Notes: generated by a model from the letters alone, not told the origin. Positions 1 to 9,153 are shown, counted from the first letter of the stretch. The stretch: DNA of 42,315 nucleotides from Chitinophagales bacterium (GCA_019694955.1 JAIBAX010000042.1:1-42315); one strand, 5' to 3'. A program made the numbers and translations.

Positions 1-120
1 TATCTTGACGAATATTGTTACAAATTCAATAGGAGATATTTTGGTGAAAAAATATTCGATAGACTACTAATTGCCTCAGTTTCATCACCTTGGTATGGAA
101 ATGTTTATAAAAGCGGATAG
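1..120 (+). pseudogene. IS1595/ISXO2-family transposase, 3' end only (5' part outside the window)
   Basis: The first 120 bases read in frame 1 without a stop until TAG at 118-120. The 39 residues contain EYCYKFNRRYFGEKIFDRLL, which resembles the C-terminal tail of ISXO2-like (IS1595-family) DDE transposases, where a hLxEhxxRFNRR-type motif is followed by a short helix. Only the tail is visible, so whether the element is intact upstream cannot be judged; it is typed as a pseudogene only because it is partial here. No terminal inverted repeat could be recognised in the 26 bases between this stop and the next start codon, so either the element's right end lies in that interval or it runs into the next gene. 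The call rests on motif recognition of a short fragment. Confidence 0.7.
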
Positions 121-136
121 TCATTAATTATTATAT

Positions 137-149
137 AGGAAAACAAGTG
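137..149 (+). promoter_or_regulatory. Ribosome binding site deciding a GTG start
   Basis: AGGA at 137-140 lies six bases before GTG at 147. The frame is closed upstream by TAA at 108-110, and no ATG, GTG or TTG lies between that stop and 147, so GTG 147 is the only ordinary start for the large sensor protein. Confidence 0.5.
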
Positions 150-3100
150 AGCGAATCTGATGAAGATGGTATAGAACAACAGACAGAAAAGATACCTTTA
201 TTAAATAAATTCATTAAACCAAATACTGAAGATAAGTATGAGAAGCTGGAGGAGTTTGTAAAAAGCATCCTCATAGAGAGAAATTCTTTAAAAACCAAAG
301 ATAGCATTGTATTGCTAGATGCGAAAGATTGCCATGACGTTCTTATAGATGCAAGTGATTGGCTACGGTTCTTTGCTACCTTTAGCGAGATGAATGAACA
401 ACGAAAGTCTTCTTTTATTGTTTACAATATTACTGAAGAGGATGTTTTTGACTTAATAGAGATAAACAAAATTGTTTTCATTCCGAATGAGTTCTCTTTC
501 AAGAACATAGACATTTTATTTTATAGTAAGGTTGAACATAATGGAATACAAATATGGATGAATCACTTGCTTTCCGGTCAAACCTATGAAAAGTACTTAG
601 ATATAAATCGGCAAATTGCACACTATCATTATAACCTCCTCAGTTTGAGAGTAAAAACGTCAACTGACTTTAAAGAGATTGATCTTCCAAAAAATATTTA
701 TGATGATGGGTATCTCTTAAATTTTGAATTATTAATTAAAAATGGCAATTATACACTTTTTGAGGAAACCGTAAAGTCGTTGTTAGAAATAGAAATTCAA
801 GATGAGCAAGCACCTGATGAATCCAAAGAATTATCTCTAAAGGAAAAATTCTTCCAACAATTTAAAGGATATAAGATAACCAATGCCCATTTTAAAATCG
901 GCTCCAAGATCCATATTGGCACCTATTATTATGCCAAGAGATTGTTTTATAATAGCTTTTTCTCTAATCGCTTTGCTTTTTTGATTGCGCATAAAATATT
1001 AAATACACATTTGATAAAGAAGAATAAAGATATTGAAATCACCTTGGTTGGTTATAGCAATTACTCTGATTTATTGGTGAGCATGATAAGAAAACTATTG
1101 AATGATATAGGATATGACCATATTAATCATGATGTTGTTTTAGAATCAGAGGTAGTGTTTAAAGCAGTTGAAAATTTAAAAGATAATTTTATCCTTATTG
1201 TACCAATAAGTTCTACTTTTTCAACATCCAGTAAGATAAGGAAGACGATAGAAAGTTTAAAAAAAGGTCAAAAACCAACACCAACATTTCTCTCCCCTGA
1301 TATCAATATTCTATTGGTTGGAGACAAGGATATCGAGGATATTGATTGGGACAATCAGGGATTGATTTATAAGAATTTCTTTTGGAAAAAAGGCAATGAT
1401 ATAAATACTATTAAGGTAGGGGGAACAGAACAATTCTATTTTATTCCTTTGGCATCAGATTGGAACCATATCTATAGTTGTCGATATTGTTTTCCTGAGA
1501 TAGAAGAAGAAAATACCAAAGAATTCATACCTAACGAAAATGAAAGAGAAGAAGTTTGTTTATTAGAAACGGAAAAAAATAACGTTACACCTGATATAAT
1601 TTTTGACTTGCCTATAACGAAAGAGCCTCGCAAAGAAAATGATGAGAGGTTAAAACTTCTTCTTCCTGATGAAAATAATGACTTTATCTATCATAGACAT
1701 ATTATTAAACTTAAAAACCATTATCTCTTCTTCATAAAGCAAGCCACTTTTCTAAAAAAGCATGCATCTAAAATAAAAGACTGGATTAAAGAGATTAAAG
1801 TAAATTACAACAAGCAGAATTTAATATTTACACCCTCCATTTCTTCTAATTCTGGATTTGTAAACTTGGTAAACGAAGCGTTGTTTTTCGGGAAAGCAAC
1901 TATCCTACAATATAGTGCCTCCGATGACAATTATCAGAATTTTAAAAAATTTCATCAAGAATTATTAGATAATGCTGAGATATACTTTGTTGATGATATT
2001 ATATCGACAGGAAAAAATGTAAAACTCATTCGCGATTACCTTTCCTATTTTGATAATAAATCTAAAAGTTCAAATAAAAGTTCAAAGTATGTAATTAAAG
2101 GCATTATAACAATCTTTAATCGCCTGAATTATGGGGACGAAAAAAAAATTGAGAATTATTCTGACACAACATTGCATTATTTTCTAAAGATAAATATACC
2201 CTCTCTATTAGAAGAAAATGATAAAATATTTTTAGATAGAAGAATGGAAATTTATAAAAAACTTGGAGAAGAATCTCTACTAGATACCCTGCGAATATAC
2301 TTTAAAGAAGAATATACTAAAATTTCGCCATTTGATATCACCAATGAAGGTAACATAAGTCAACATCATACAAAAAAAGAACCAGAAGATAATCTTTTCC
2401 AACTCTTACTCTATCATTATATTTTCTGTTACTTTGAACAAAATGGGGATGGTAGTTACATTCATTTTAATCATTATGATGATAAAAGCACTTTTTTTCA
2501 GAACTTAATCCAGTTTCTCAAGGAAAAGTTAAAAGTTTTTTTGAAGGAAAATCCATTGTTTGAAAACGAAATAGAACTTAATGCATTAAGAATCCTAAGT
2601 GAACCACCTTTTAGCCGATACCGTTTCCTCAAAGAAATTGCATTTAAAGAGGTATCGAAACGGCTTAAAGATAAACAGAATTTCATTTCTAATGAGGAAC
2701 ATTTTATATGTAAATTGGGCGATGAGGAAACGGAATATTGTCAGTACCAAAGATTTAAATTGCTTCTGCGTTTAGCTGTTAATCTTAAAATAAATTATAT
2801 TTTTTCCGTCCAATTTTTATTAAATGCAATACAACCTTTACTTACGTTTCTTGAGAGACCTAAAGAAATTACGAAAAATAATGGGACCAACAGACCCGTT
2901 CATGCAATCGGCTTTATAACCTATTACATCGCTTTGGTGCAAGAGCTGATTTATGAAGATGAGGCAAAAGCTATTCGCTTAATAAAAAATATTGTATGGA
3001 TATTAAGAGGAAGTAATGGGAACTATGTTAGTAAACGAGACTTAAGAAATGATGTAAATGACCATTTTATTCATCTTTTAAGGTTATTGGTTTTGGAGAA

Positions 3101-4715
3101 CAATTTCATTTTTAGTACCTTCTTTAAGAATTTCTATGAAGAAAATAAAAATGAATTATTACGCATTGAATACAATAAAAATCCTCATAAATTTTATGAC
3201 ACATTAGAAGAGTATATTAATAGTACTAGGTATCGATTTGATGCATTGAACCTTATGCTTTATAAATTTGAAATAAAAGAAGATAAAATGATGCGAGTTG
3301 ATGACGAAGGCATTCTCCAGGCATTTAATAAAACGATGTTTTTACGAGCATTTTTGCATCAAGAAATATTACATAAAAACCAATCTATAAATATTAATGA
3401 TACTATAAATCTAATACTAAAAACAATGTGTGAGATTTTAGGAGTAGATAATGGCGGTGCTTATTTTACAATTAGGTATCTCAAAAAAAATGAACTTCCG
3501 GAAAATATAACAAGAGAACACCTATATGTGTTTGATAAATACAATAATAAGGATGACATCTTAAATAATATTGATCTAGTGGATGAAGATTCGCTTTTAT
3601 TAAGAACCTTTAAGGGGATTAAAGAAAAGGAAAGCAAGAAACCAAAGACAATTCTGGAGTTAATGTACAATAATGATAAATGGGAGTTTAGGGACTTGGA
3701 AGATAAAACCATTATTGAAAATACATTAGAAGGTAGGCGAGATATTATCTATGACAATCTATTTTTTTTGAGGATTACAGAGATTAAAGAACGACAGCAT
3801 AATGAAAAAGTAGAAGATAAGACCTCAACCGAAGAAGAGCCAAAATTCTATTCCGATCCATTGGCAGTCATCACATTTTACAATAATACGAACAGAAAAG
3901 AAGATGATAACAATAATCTTCTTTTTGACCCTAAACGAGTAAGATTTCTCTTAATGCTGAGAGATGATCTCTACAAATTTATCTTTGAACATTTGGATAA
4001 TGATGTATTGCAGATGTTTGTTGAGCAGGAGAAGGAGCGTTATACTATAGAATACAATAAGCATGGTATTGAAACGTATATTGGAATGTTTAATAATGAA
4101 TTTAATAAAGAAGTTCCTGATTTAAGCAATATAAGGTTTGCAAATAAGTACTTCGTGAATAAATTACGATTACTAAATATGGTTAATGTGATTCCATACG
4201 AGTATGAATTGTTAAAAGTTAGTAATTTAATTGAAGAGATTAACTTACTAGTTAAAGATATTTTTAGCATTGAACATCCTAATTATACTGGAATAGATAA
4301 AAGTGAAATCAATAAAAAGGTCGTAATTATTGATGAAACTCGTCATATGAATACTCTTAAGTTTAGATTCCCTAAAAACTTCTATAAAGAAATGCTTTTT
4401 GAAATATTATGGAATATACGTAAATATGTGATTGATAAATATTATAAAAAATTTGACAGCCAAAAATTAGAATTAAGACTAAGTATTAATATAACCGAAA
4501 ATGTATTTTATTTTGTTGTTACTAATAACTTCTTTAATGACAATCAAGATAATATCAATAATATTAATAATCACATAAAAAACCCTAGTAAAAAGGATGG
4601 TCTCAATCTAATTAGGGACATGTTAAAAGAAATTGGTATTCTAGCCTTTGCAAGTTCATATCCCAATTCATTAAGTATTTATATCCCAATTAAAAAATTA
4701 CATGATGAAAATTAA
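147..4715 (+). CDS. Large phosphoribosyltransferase-like/HATPase sensor protein of a putative two-gene phosphorelay system
   Basis: This 1522-residue soluble protein has no signal peptide or membrane segment. Three regions can be seen. Around residues 235-400 a PRTase-like stretch ends in IVPISSTFSTSSKI, a degenerate PRPP-type loop. Around 555-690 a second PRTase-like region carries a canonical PRPP-binding signature, IYFVDDIISTGKN (D616, D617, T621, G622). The C-terminus (about 1405-1518) is a histidine-kinase-type ATPase: E1419-ILW-N1423-IRKY matches the ExxxNxxKY N box and KKDGLNL near 1482-1488 resembles a G2 box, but no DxGxG G1 box is visible. Residues about 1075-1290 look GAF-like, and H1306 in YNKHGIETY could be a phospho-accepting histidine; both are tentative. 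A C445-x-x-C448 pair precedes the second PRTase. The stop overlaps the next gene by 14 bp, and that gene starts with a receiver domain, so I infer a kinase/regulator pair. The gene is very AT-rich (25-28% GC in sampled lines). Confidence 0.8.
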   Translation: MSESDEDGIEQQTEKIPLLNKFIKPNTEDKYEKLEEFVKSILIERNSLKTKDSIVLLDAKDCHDVLIDASDWLRFFATFSEMNEQRKSSFIVYNITEEDVFDLIEINKIVFIPNEFSFKNIDILFYSKVEHNGIQIWMNHLLSGQTYEKYLDINRQIAHYHYNLLSLRVKTSTDFKEIDLPKNIYDDGYLLNFELLIKNGNYTLFEETVKSLLEIEIQDEQAPDESKELSLKEKFFQQFKGYKITNAHFKIGSKIHIGTYYYAKRLFYNSFFSNRFAFLIAHKILNTHLIKKNKDIEITLVGYSNYSDLLVSMIRKLLNDIGYDHINHDVVLESEVVFKAVENLKDNFILIVPISSTFSTSSKIRKTIESLKKGQKPTPTFLSPDINILLVGDKDIEDIDWDNQGLIYKNFFWKKGNDINTIKVGGTEQFYFIPLASDWNHIYSCRYCFPEIEEENTKEFIPNENEREEVCLLETEKNNVTPDIIFDLPITKEPRKENDERLKLLLPDENNDFIYHRHIIKLKNHYLFFIKQATFLKKHASKIKDWIKEIKVNYNKQNLIFTPSISSNSGFVNLVNEALFFGKATILQYSASDDNYQNFKKFHQELLDNAEIYFVDDIISTGKNVKLIRDYLSYFDNKSKSSNKSSKYVIKGIITIFNRLNYGDEKKIENYSDTTLHYFLKINIPSLLEENDKIFLDRRMEIYKKLGEESLLDTLRIYFKEEYTKISPFDITNEGNISQHHTKKEPEDNLFQLLLYHYIFCYFEQNGDGSYIHFNHYDDKSTFFQNLIQFLKEKLKVFLKENPLFENEIELNALRILSEPPFSRYRFLKEIAFKEVSKRLKDKQNFISNEEHFICKLGDEETEYCQYQRFKLLLRLAVNLKINYIFSVQFLLNAIQPLLTFLERPKEITKNNGTNRPVHAIGFITYYIALVQELIYEDEAKAIRLIKNIVWILRGSNGNYVSKRDLRNDVNDHFIHLLRLLVLENNFIFSTFFKNFYEENKNELLRIEYNKNPHKFYDTLEEYINSTRYRFDALNLMLYKFEIKEDKMMRVDDEGILQAFNKTMFLRAFLHQEILHKNQSININDTINLILKTMCEILGVDNGGAYFTIRYLKKNELPENITREHLYVFDKYNNKDDILNNIDLVDEDSLLLRTFKGIKEKESKKPKTILELMYNNDKWEFRDLEDKTIIENTLEGRRDIIYDNLFFLRITEIKERQHNEKVEDKTSTEEEPKFYSDPLAVITFYNNTNRKEDDNNNLLFDPKRVRFLLMLRDDLYKFIFEHLDNDVLQMFVEQEKERYTIEYNKHGIETYIGMFNNEFNKEVPDLSNIRFANKYFVNKLRLLNMVNVIPYEYELLKVSNLIEEINLLVKDIFSIEHPNYTGIDKSEINKKVVIIDETRHMNTLKFRFPKNFYKEMLFEILWNIRKYVIDKYYKKFDSQKLELRLSINITENVFYFVVTNNFFNDNQDNINNINNHIKNPSKKDGLNLIRDMLKEIGILAFASSYPNSLSIYIPIKKLHDEN

Positions 4716-7209
4716 TTATACAGCCTTAATAGTTGATGATACTCGTGCACACTATTCTGAAATAAGTAATTTGTTTGAAACATCTTTTCCAGAAGAAGCT
4801 TCCGAAAGTAATGACTTACGGCTTGGGATTAGATTGAAATTATCTAAAAGTTCAGATAATTCAGATAAAAAATTTGGTCAAAAAACAATAGACAGGGTAT
4901 TAGAAAAATGTAATAACGTGGATATTCTTATTCTTGATTATGAACTTAAGCCTGACGAAGTTGGTGTTAACGGAAAGAATTTTTATCAAAATTTCATTAA
5001 AGAGCATCCTAGATTAGAAGGCACACCTGTCTTATTCGTAACGTATGAAGAAAAGTATTTGCCTGATATTAATAAAATAGTCAAAGAGATTAATACAAAC
5101 GGTGGTAGGGGTGCATATTGCCTAAAGGAATTTGATGAAAAACAAAATTTTACTGAGAAATTTATTGATGAATTTACCTTACTTGCGAAAAGCTTAATAC
5201 AAAATAGCCTTGATAAAGGAAATTACTCTATTGGAGAAATAACTAATGGAAAGACCTTTGTAAGTGAATATCAAAAAAAAATTTCTTTAGTCAAGAAATC
5301 TGCTCAAATATCTGATAATGTTTGCATCCTAAAAAAGGGAGAATGTAGTGCAACCGGCTTCCTATTAGGAGAATCACATATCCTTACTGCCTATCATTTT
5401 ATTGAAGAAATTAATGGAATAGAAGATTTAATAATTAATTTTAATCACGTGGAAGATGCACCTTCAGTTAATAAAATCGATGTGCAAATAGATTGTATTT
5501 CTTATTTTGATGCTGACCCTAACCTTGATTTTGCCGTATTAAAGCTAAATAGTAAAATAATCACTTTCTGTTCATATAATATTAGTGAATCTGTTCTCAA
5601 GAACAACAAATGCCATATAATTCATCATCCTGTTGAAATTAATGATGATAGAAAAAAGGATTACAAAAGAGAGGCTGACGGTTGGATATTAGATGCTGAT
5701 CCTGTTCTTTACAAACATAATATTCATACTTACAAAGGTTCAAGCGGTGCCCCAATCTTTAATGAGGAATATGAATTAATTGCAATGCATACTAGAACAA
5801 ATAGTCCTGATGGACTTCAAGTGAATAGTTGTATTCCAATTAGTAAAATTATGGAAAAAATAGAATATTTATTTAACCCTCAATTTTTAACAGAGGCACA
5901 AGAAAAGATTAAAGATAATGCATTTGAAAGATTATCTTTAATATGTACAGAATTTTATACAAATAAATATAATACCATAACTTTTGATGTACATGCACAT
6001 TTTTTTGCATTCAAATATGTTCCATTTAAGTATATATTAGGAAAGATATTTTTTAGTGATCTTTTATCAATTTTTAGAAGAAATAAATTAAATGAATCTT
6101 ACAGCATATCTCAACAAGATAATAATTTGCAAGTATTGGATTTGTCAGAGGCTGAAATTGACCAACTCCAAGTCTCAGAAGAAGTAGGTGAAAAGATGTT
6201 GTTAAATGATATTAATATTTTGATTCAAGAAAAAGATAAAAATGAATCATTTCCAGGAGTAACAGAGACTAGTTGGGATTTTATAATTACTTATTTAAAA
6301 ACAAAAGAAAATATCTTACTTGAGGTATATGTAAACAATTACCAATTAAAAGACAGAAACCAGCACCAACTCACCGTCGCCCTAATGATGGATTTTGAAT
6401 TTGGAATGAACAAGCCTAGGAAGTCTTTTGAACAACAAATGGAAGAATTGCAGAAACTTTCAAAAGAATATCCAATTTTGCCATTCTTTGCTGTTGATCC
6501 AAGAAGAGCAAACTTATATGATTTATTTATCAAAGCCTTCACTGATAAAGACGCTCCTTTTTTTGGCGTTAAATGCTACCCTTCTCTCGGATTTCTTCCT
6601 TCCGATAAAAGATTAGACCCCATCTTTAGGATTTGTGCAGAAAAAGGAATTCCTATAACTACTCATTGCGGAGGAGAGGCTATCAGCACAAATGAAGAGT
6701 ATATAGAATTTGTCAACGAAAATGGTGATAGAAAACAACGTAAATTACAAGGAAAATGTAGAAAAGATAGAGCATATTATCTTAACGACCCAAATCATTG
6801 GCGACCAGTATTAGAAAATTATCCATCTCTCAAGATAAACTTTGCCCATTTTGGTTCTGATAATCATTGGGAAGAAAGTAGTCATCACAACTATCATGAA
6901 AGAATACGAGATATTATTGATTTATTAAAAAATCCTCAATATAATTGTTATACAGACTTTTCTTATAATATCGCAGGGAAACCAACAATTATACAAAAAT
7001 TAAAAACAGTCCTTGAAGAGCATCCAATCATTCAAGATAAGATTATGTATGGTACTGATTTCCATGTAGTGCTATTTGAAAGGGAAAATTTAAAGAAAAA
7101 ACAAGAACATTTTAAAAATGAATTGGAGGTGTATTTCGATAAGATGACAAGAGTTAATCCTTTGAAGTTCTTATTTGACATTGACTCTCCCCCTACAAAT
7201 ACCCCTTAG
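4702..7209 (+). CDS. Receiver domain - trypsin-like protease - amidohydrolase fusion, putative effector
   Basis: This 835-residue protein joins three recognisable domains. Residues 1-165 are a response-regulator receiver: acidic pair D12/D13, phospho-acceptor D79 in ILILDYE, T114 and K142. Residues about 203-395 are a trypsin-like serine protease with H232 (TAYHF), D276 (NLDFAVLKL) and S348 in YKGSSGAPIF. Residues about 425-825 are an Amidohydro_2-type TIM-barrel hydrolase: H431 and H433 (DVHAHF), K624 (GVKCYPSLGF), H655 (TTHCGG), H716 (NFAHFGSD) and D786 (YGTDF). All expected catalytic and ligand residues appear present. There is no signal peptide, so it should be cytoplasmic. It starts inside the 3' end of the sensor gene (14-bp overlap), suggesting translational coupling; ATG 4705 is an alternative start. 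Its last 17 bases overlap the end of the convergent ABC transporter gene. I infer that phosphorylation by the HATPase partner gates the protease, the hydrolase or both; the substrates are unknown. Confidence 0.88.
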   Translation: MMKINYTALIVDDTRAHYSEISNLFETSFPEEASESNDLRLGIRLKLSKSSDNSDKKFGQKTIDRVLEKCNNVDILILDYELKPDEVGVNGKNFYQNFIKEHPRLEGTPVLFVTYEEKYLPDINKIVKEINTNGGRGAYCLKEFDEKQNFTEKFIDEFTLLAKSLIQNSLDKGNYSIGEITNGKTFVSEYQKKISLVKKSAQISDNVCILKKGECSATGFLLGESHILTAYHFIEEINGIEDLIINFNHVEDAPSVNKIDVQIDCISYFDADPNLDFAVLKLNSKIITFCSYNISESVLKNNKCHIIHHPVEINDDRKKDYKREADGWILDADPVLYKHNIHTYKGSSGAPIFNEEYELIAMHTRTNSPDGLQVNSCIPISKIMEKIEYLFNPQFLTEAQEKIKDNAFERLSLICTEFYTNKYNTITFDVHAHFFAFKYVPFKYILGKIFFSDLLSIFRRNKLNESYSISQQDNNLQVLDLSEAEIDQLQVSEEVGEKMLLNDINILIQEKDKNESFPGVTETSWDFIITYLKTKENILLEVYVNNYQLKDRNQHQLTVALMMDFEFGMNKPRKSFEQQMEELQKLSKEYPILPFFAVDPRRANLYDLFIKAFTDKDAPFFGVKCYPSLGFLPSDKRLDPIFRICAEKGIPITTHCGGEAISTNEEYIEFVNENGDRKQRKLQGKCRKDRAYYLNDPNHWRPVLENYPSLKINFAHFGSDNHWEESSHHNYHERIRDIIDLLKNPQYNCYTDFSYNIAGKPTIIQKLKTVLEEHPIIQDKIMYGTDFHVVLFERENLKKKQEHFKNELEVYFDKMTRVNPLKFLFDIDSPPTNTP

Positions 7210-9028
7210 CTTGCAAGTGAAACAATTCGGCATATAGTCCGTTTTTTTCTAGGAGGGCTTCGTGGGTGCCTATTTCTTCTAGTTTGCCTTGCTTTAAGAC
7301 TAGAATCCTATCTGCCATGCGCACCGTTGAAAATCTGTGGGAGATGAGTACTGCCATCTTACGTTGTGTGAGCTGTGTGAACCGCTGGAAAGCCTCGAAC
7401 TCGGCACGGGCATCCAATGCTGCCGTAGGTTCGTCGAGGATGAGCAGGTATGCATCGCGTATATAGGCACGGGCGAGGGCTATCTTCTGCCATTGCCCAC
7501 CGCTGAGTTCCACTCCTCCGGCGAAGCGTGTCCCTAACATCTGCTGGTAGTGTTGTGGCAACTGACTGACTACCTCTGTTGCCAAACTCTGCTGCGCCGC
7601 CTGCTCTATTAAAGCCATATTGTCCAACTCCTCAATGTTGCCGATGGCGATATTTTCTTTGGCATTGAAATAAAACTTGACGAAGTCCTGAAAAATAACG
7701 CCGATATGTCTGCGCAGGTCTTGCAGGTGGTATGCTTTCAAGTTTTTCCCTTCGAGGTAGATATTGCCTTCCGTAGGTTCATACATACGGGATAGCAATT
7801 TCACCAGCGTTGTTTTACCGGCACCATTTTCTCCCACTAATGCAATCTTCTCGCCGGGGTGCAGCTGGAAACTTACATCGCGAATCGCCCAAATATCTGT
7901 TCCCGGGTATTTAAAGCCAACCTTGTCGAATACAAAGCCCTCTTTTAGCGTCTCTGGAAATGGGAGTGGTTGGTCGACATTTTTGATATTGGGTTCTATG
8001 GCGAGAAAGTCGAAATAATCCTGTACGTACATGGCACTTTCGGCAATGGAGGAAAATCGGGAAAAGATGGCTTGCATGAGCAACCGCAGCCGTGCGAATG
8101 AGCCGGATAAAAAGGTGAGGCTGCCAATGGTAATGATACCAAGGATGGTTTTTTGTATGATGAATACGTAAGCGAAATAGTAGGCCGCTTCGCCGAGGAT
8201 ATTCAGCAAGATACCCCAGTTGGTACGTTGTACCGCCAGTTTCTTATTCGCAAGGAAATATTTGTTTGCCAAAACCGAAAAGCGACGGATGATAAAGTTC
8301 TCCAATCCGAATATTTTAATTTCTTTAGCCGTTTCATTGCTGGCGCCGATGTAGCGGAGATAATCTAGTTCACGGCGCTCCGGCGTCCAACTGCGCGCCA
8401 AAGAATAGCTTTGCTGGCTAAAAAATAGTTCACTTATAAAAAAAGGTATCACAGAAATCAGTAGTAAAATCACTAATAATGGTTGTAGGTAAATCAATCC
8501 GGAAATGAGCATCACTACCGTAATGATGTCTTGAAACTGCGACAGACCTTGCGTCATCAGCACTACCCTATTGGTGGTTTGTCGGCGGGCGCGTTCCATT
8601 TTGTCGTAAAATTGGTTGTCTTCAAACTGCGACAGATCCAGTTCTGCGGCATGTTGGATAAGTGTTATAGAGGTTTCATTGCCAAATAAATCTCCCAGAA
8701 GCGCATCTGCCAGCGTAATCAGCCTATTGAGGACATCATTAAAAAGCACTAATGCCAATTCTATTGCTACCAGCACCCACAGTTCTTTAATAGGTGCTTT
8801 TTGTTCTATTGAAGTGATAATGGCATCTAAAATCATTTTGCCCACGAGGAGCGTTGCAGAAGGGAGTACTGCTTTCAGCAACCGCAAGCTGATGTTGGAG
8901 ATGGTGAGGAATTTATGTGTCTTATAGATGAGTTTGAATAGGGGTAATAAGTATTTTAGTGCTTTCAGGTTGTCTCTGAAAGAATTTTTCTTACCTGTGT
9001 TCGGAAATAGTCCATCCCAAAAAGCCAT
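7193..9028 (-). CDS. ABC transporter, fused permease and ATP-binding half-transporter
   Basis: A 611-residue exporter-type half-transporter that should homodimerise or pair with another half. Residues about 1-330 form the transmembrane domain with several hydrophobic helices (for example around LLVILLLISVIPFFISELFF). The nucleotide-binding domain follows: Walker A GENGAGKTT near residue 398, ABC signature LSGGQ near 506, Walker B LLILDEPTAALD near 527 and the H-loop histidine in LISHR near 565. Substrate cannot be deduced. Its GC content (about 45% in a sampled line) is far above that of the two genes that converge on it, which marks the island boundary. The stop lies inside the tail of the receiver/protease/hydrolase gene. 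TATCTTTA at 9041-9048 is a near match to the -7 box, but weak. Confidence 0.93.
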   Translation of the reverse strand: MAFWDGLFPNTGKKNSFRDNLKALKYLLPLFKLIYKTHKFLTISNISLRLLKAVLPSATLLVGKMILDAIITSIEQKAPIKELWVLVAIELALVLFNDVLNRLITLADALLGDLFGNETSITLIQHAAELDLSQFEDNQFYDKMERARRQTTNRVVLMTQGLSQFQDIITVVMLISGLIYLQPLLVILLLISVIPFFISELFFSQQSYSLARSWTPERRELDYLRYIGASNETAKEIKIFGLENFIIRRFSVLANKYFLANKKLAVQRTNWGILLNILGEAAYYFAYVFIIQKTILGIITIGSLTFLSGSFARLRLLMQAIFSRFSSIAESAMYVQDYFDFLAIEPNIKNVDQPLPFPETLKEGFVFDKVGFKYPGTDIWAIRDVSFQLHPGEKIALVGENGAGKTTLVKLLSRMYEPTEGNIYLEGKNLKAYHLQDLRRHIGVIFQDFVKFYFNAKENIAIGNIEELDNMALIEQAAQQSLATEVVSQLPQHYQQMLGTRFAGGVELSGGQWQKIALARAYIRDAYLLILDEPTAALDARAEFEAFQRFTQLTQRKMAVLISHRFSTVRMADRILVLKQGKLEEIGTHEALLEKNGLYAELFHLQAKGYL

Positions 9029-9057
9029 CGTTTTGGGAGTAAAGATACGAGATTTGT

Positions 9058-9076
9058 ATCAACCTCGGAGGTTGAC
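9058..9076. repeat. Palindromic repeat, type A (CCTCGGAGG core), copy 1
   Basis: TCAACCTCGGAGGTTGA is an inverted repeat of arms TCAACCTC/GAGGTTGA. It lies just upstream of the ABC transporter gene and about 99 bp from a related type B copy at 9154-9169. The same A/B pair recurs inverted near 20.3-20.4 kb. Confidence 0.7.
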
Positions 9077-9153
9077 GGTATTTTAAGGGATGTATAAAGT
9101 GTATTTTTTACCAATGCATTGAAAATAAATGTATTGTATTTTTTAAGATGGAA

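Noticed and set aside
121..146. Right inverted repeat of the IS1595-type element
   Set aside because: No sequence here could be matched to a known end, and the left end is outside the window.
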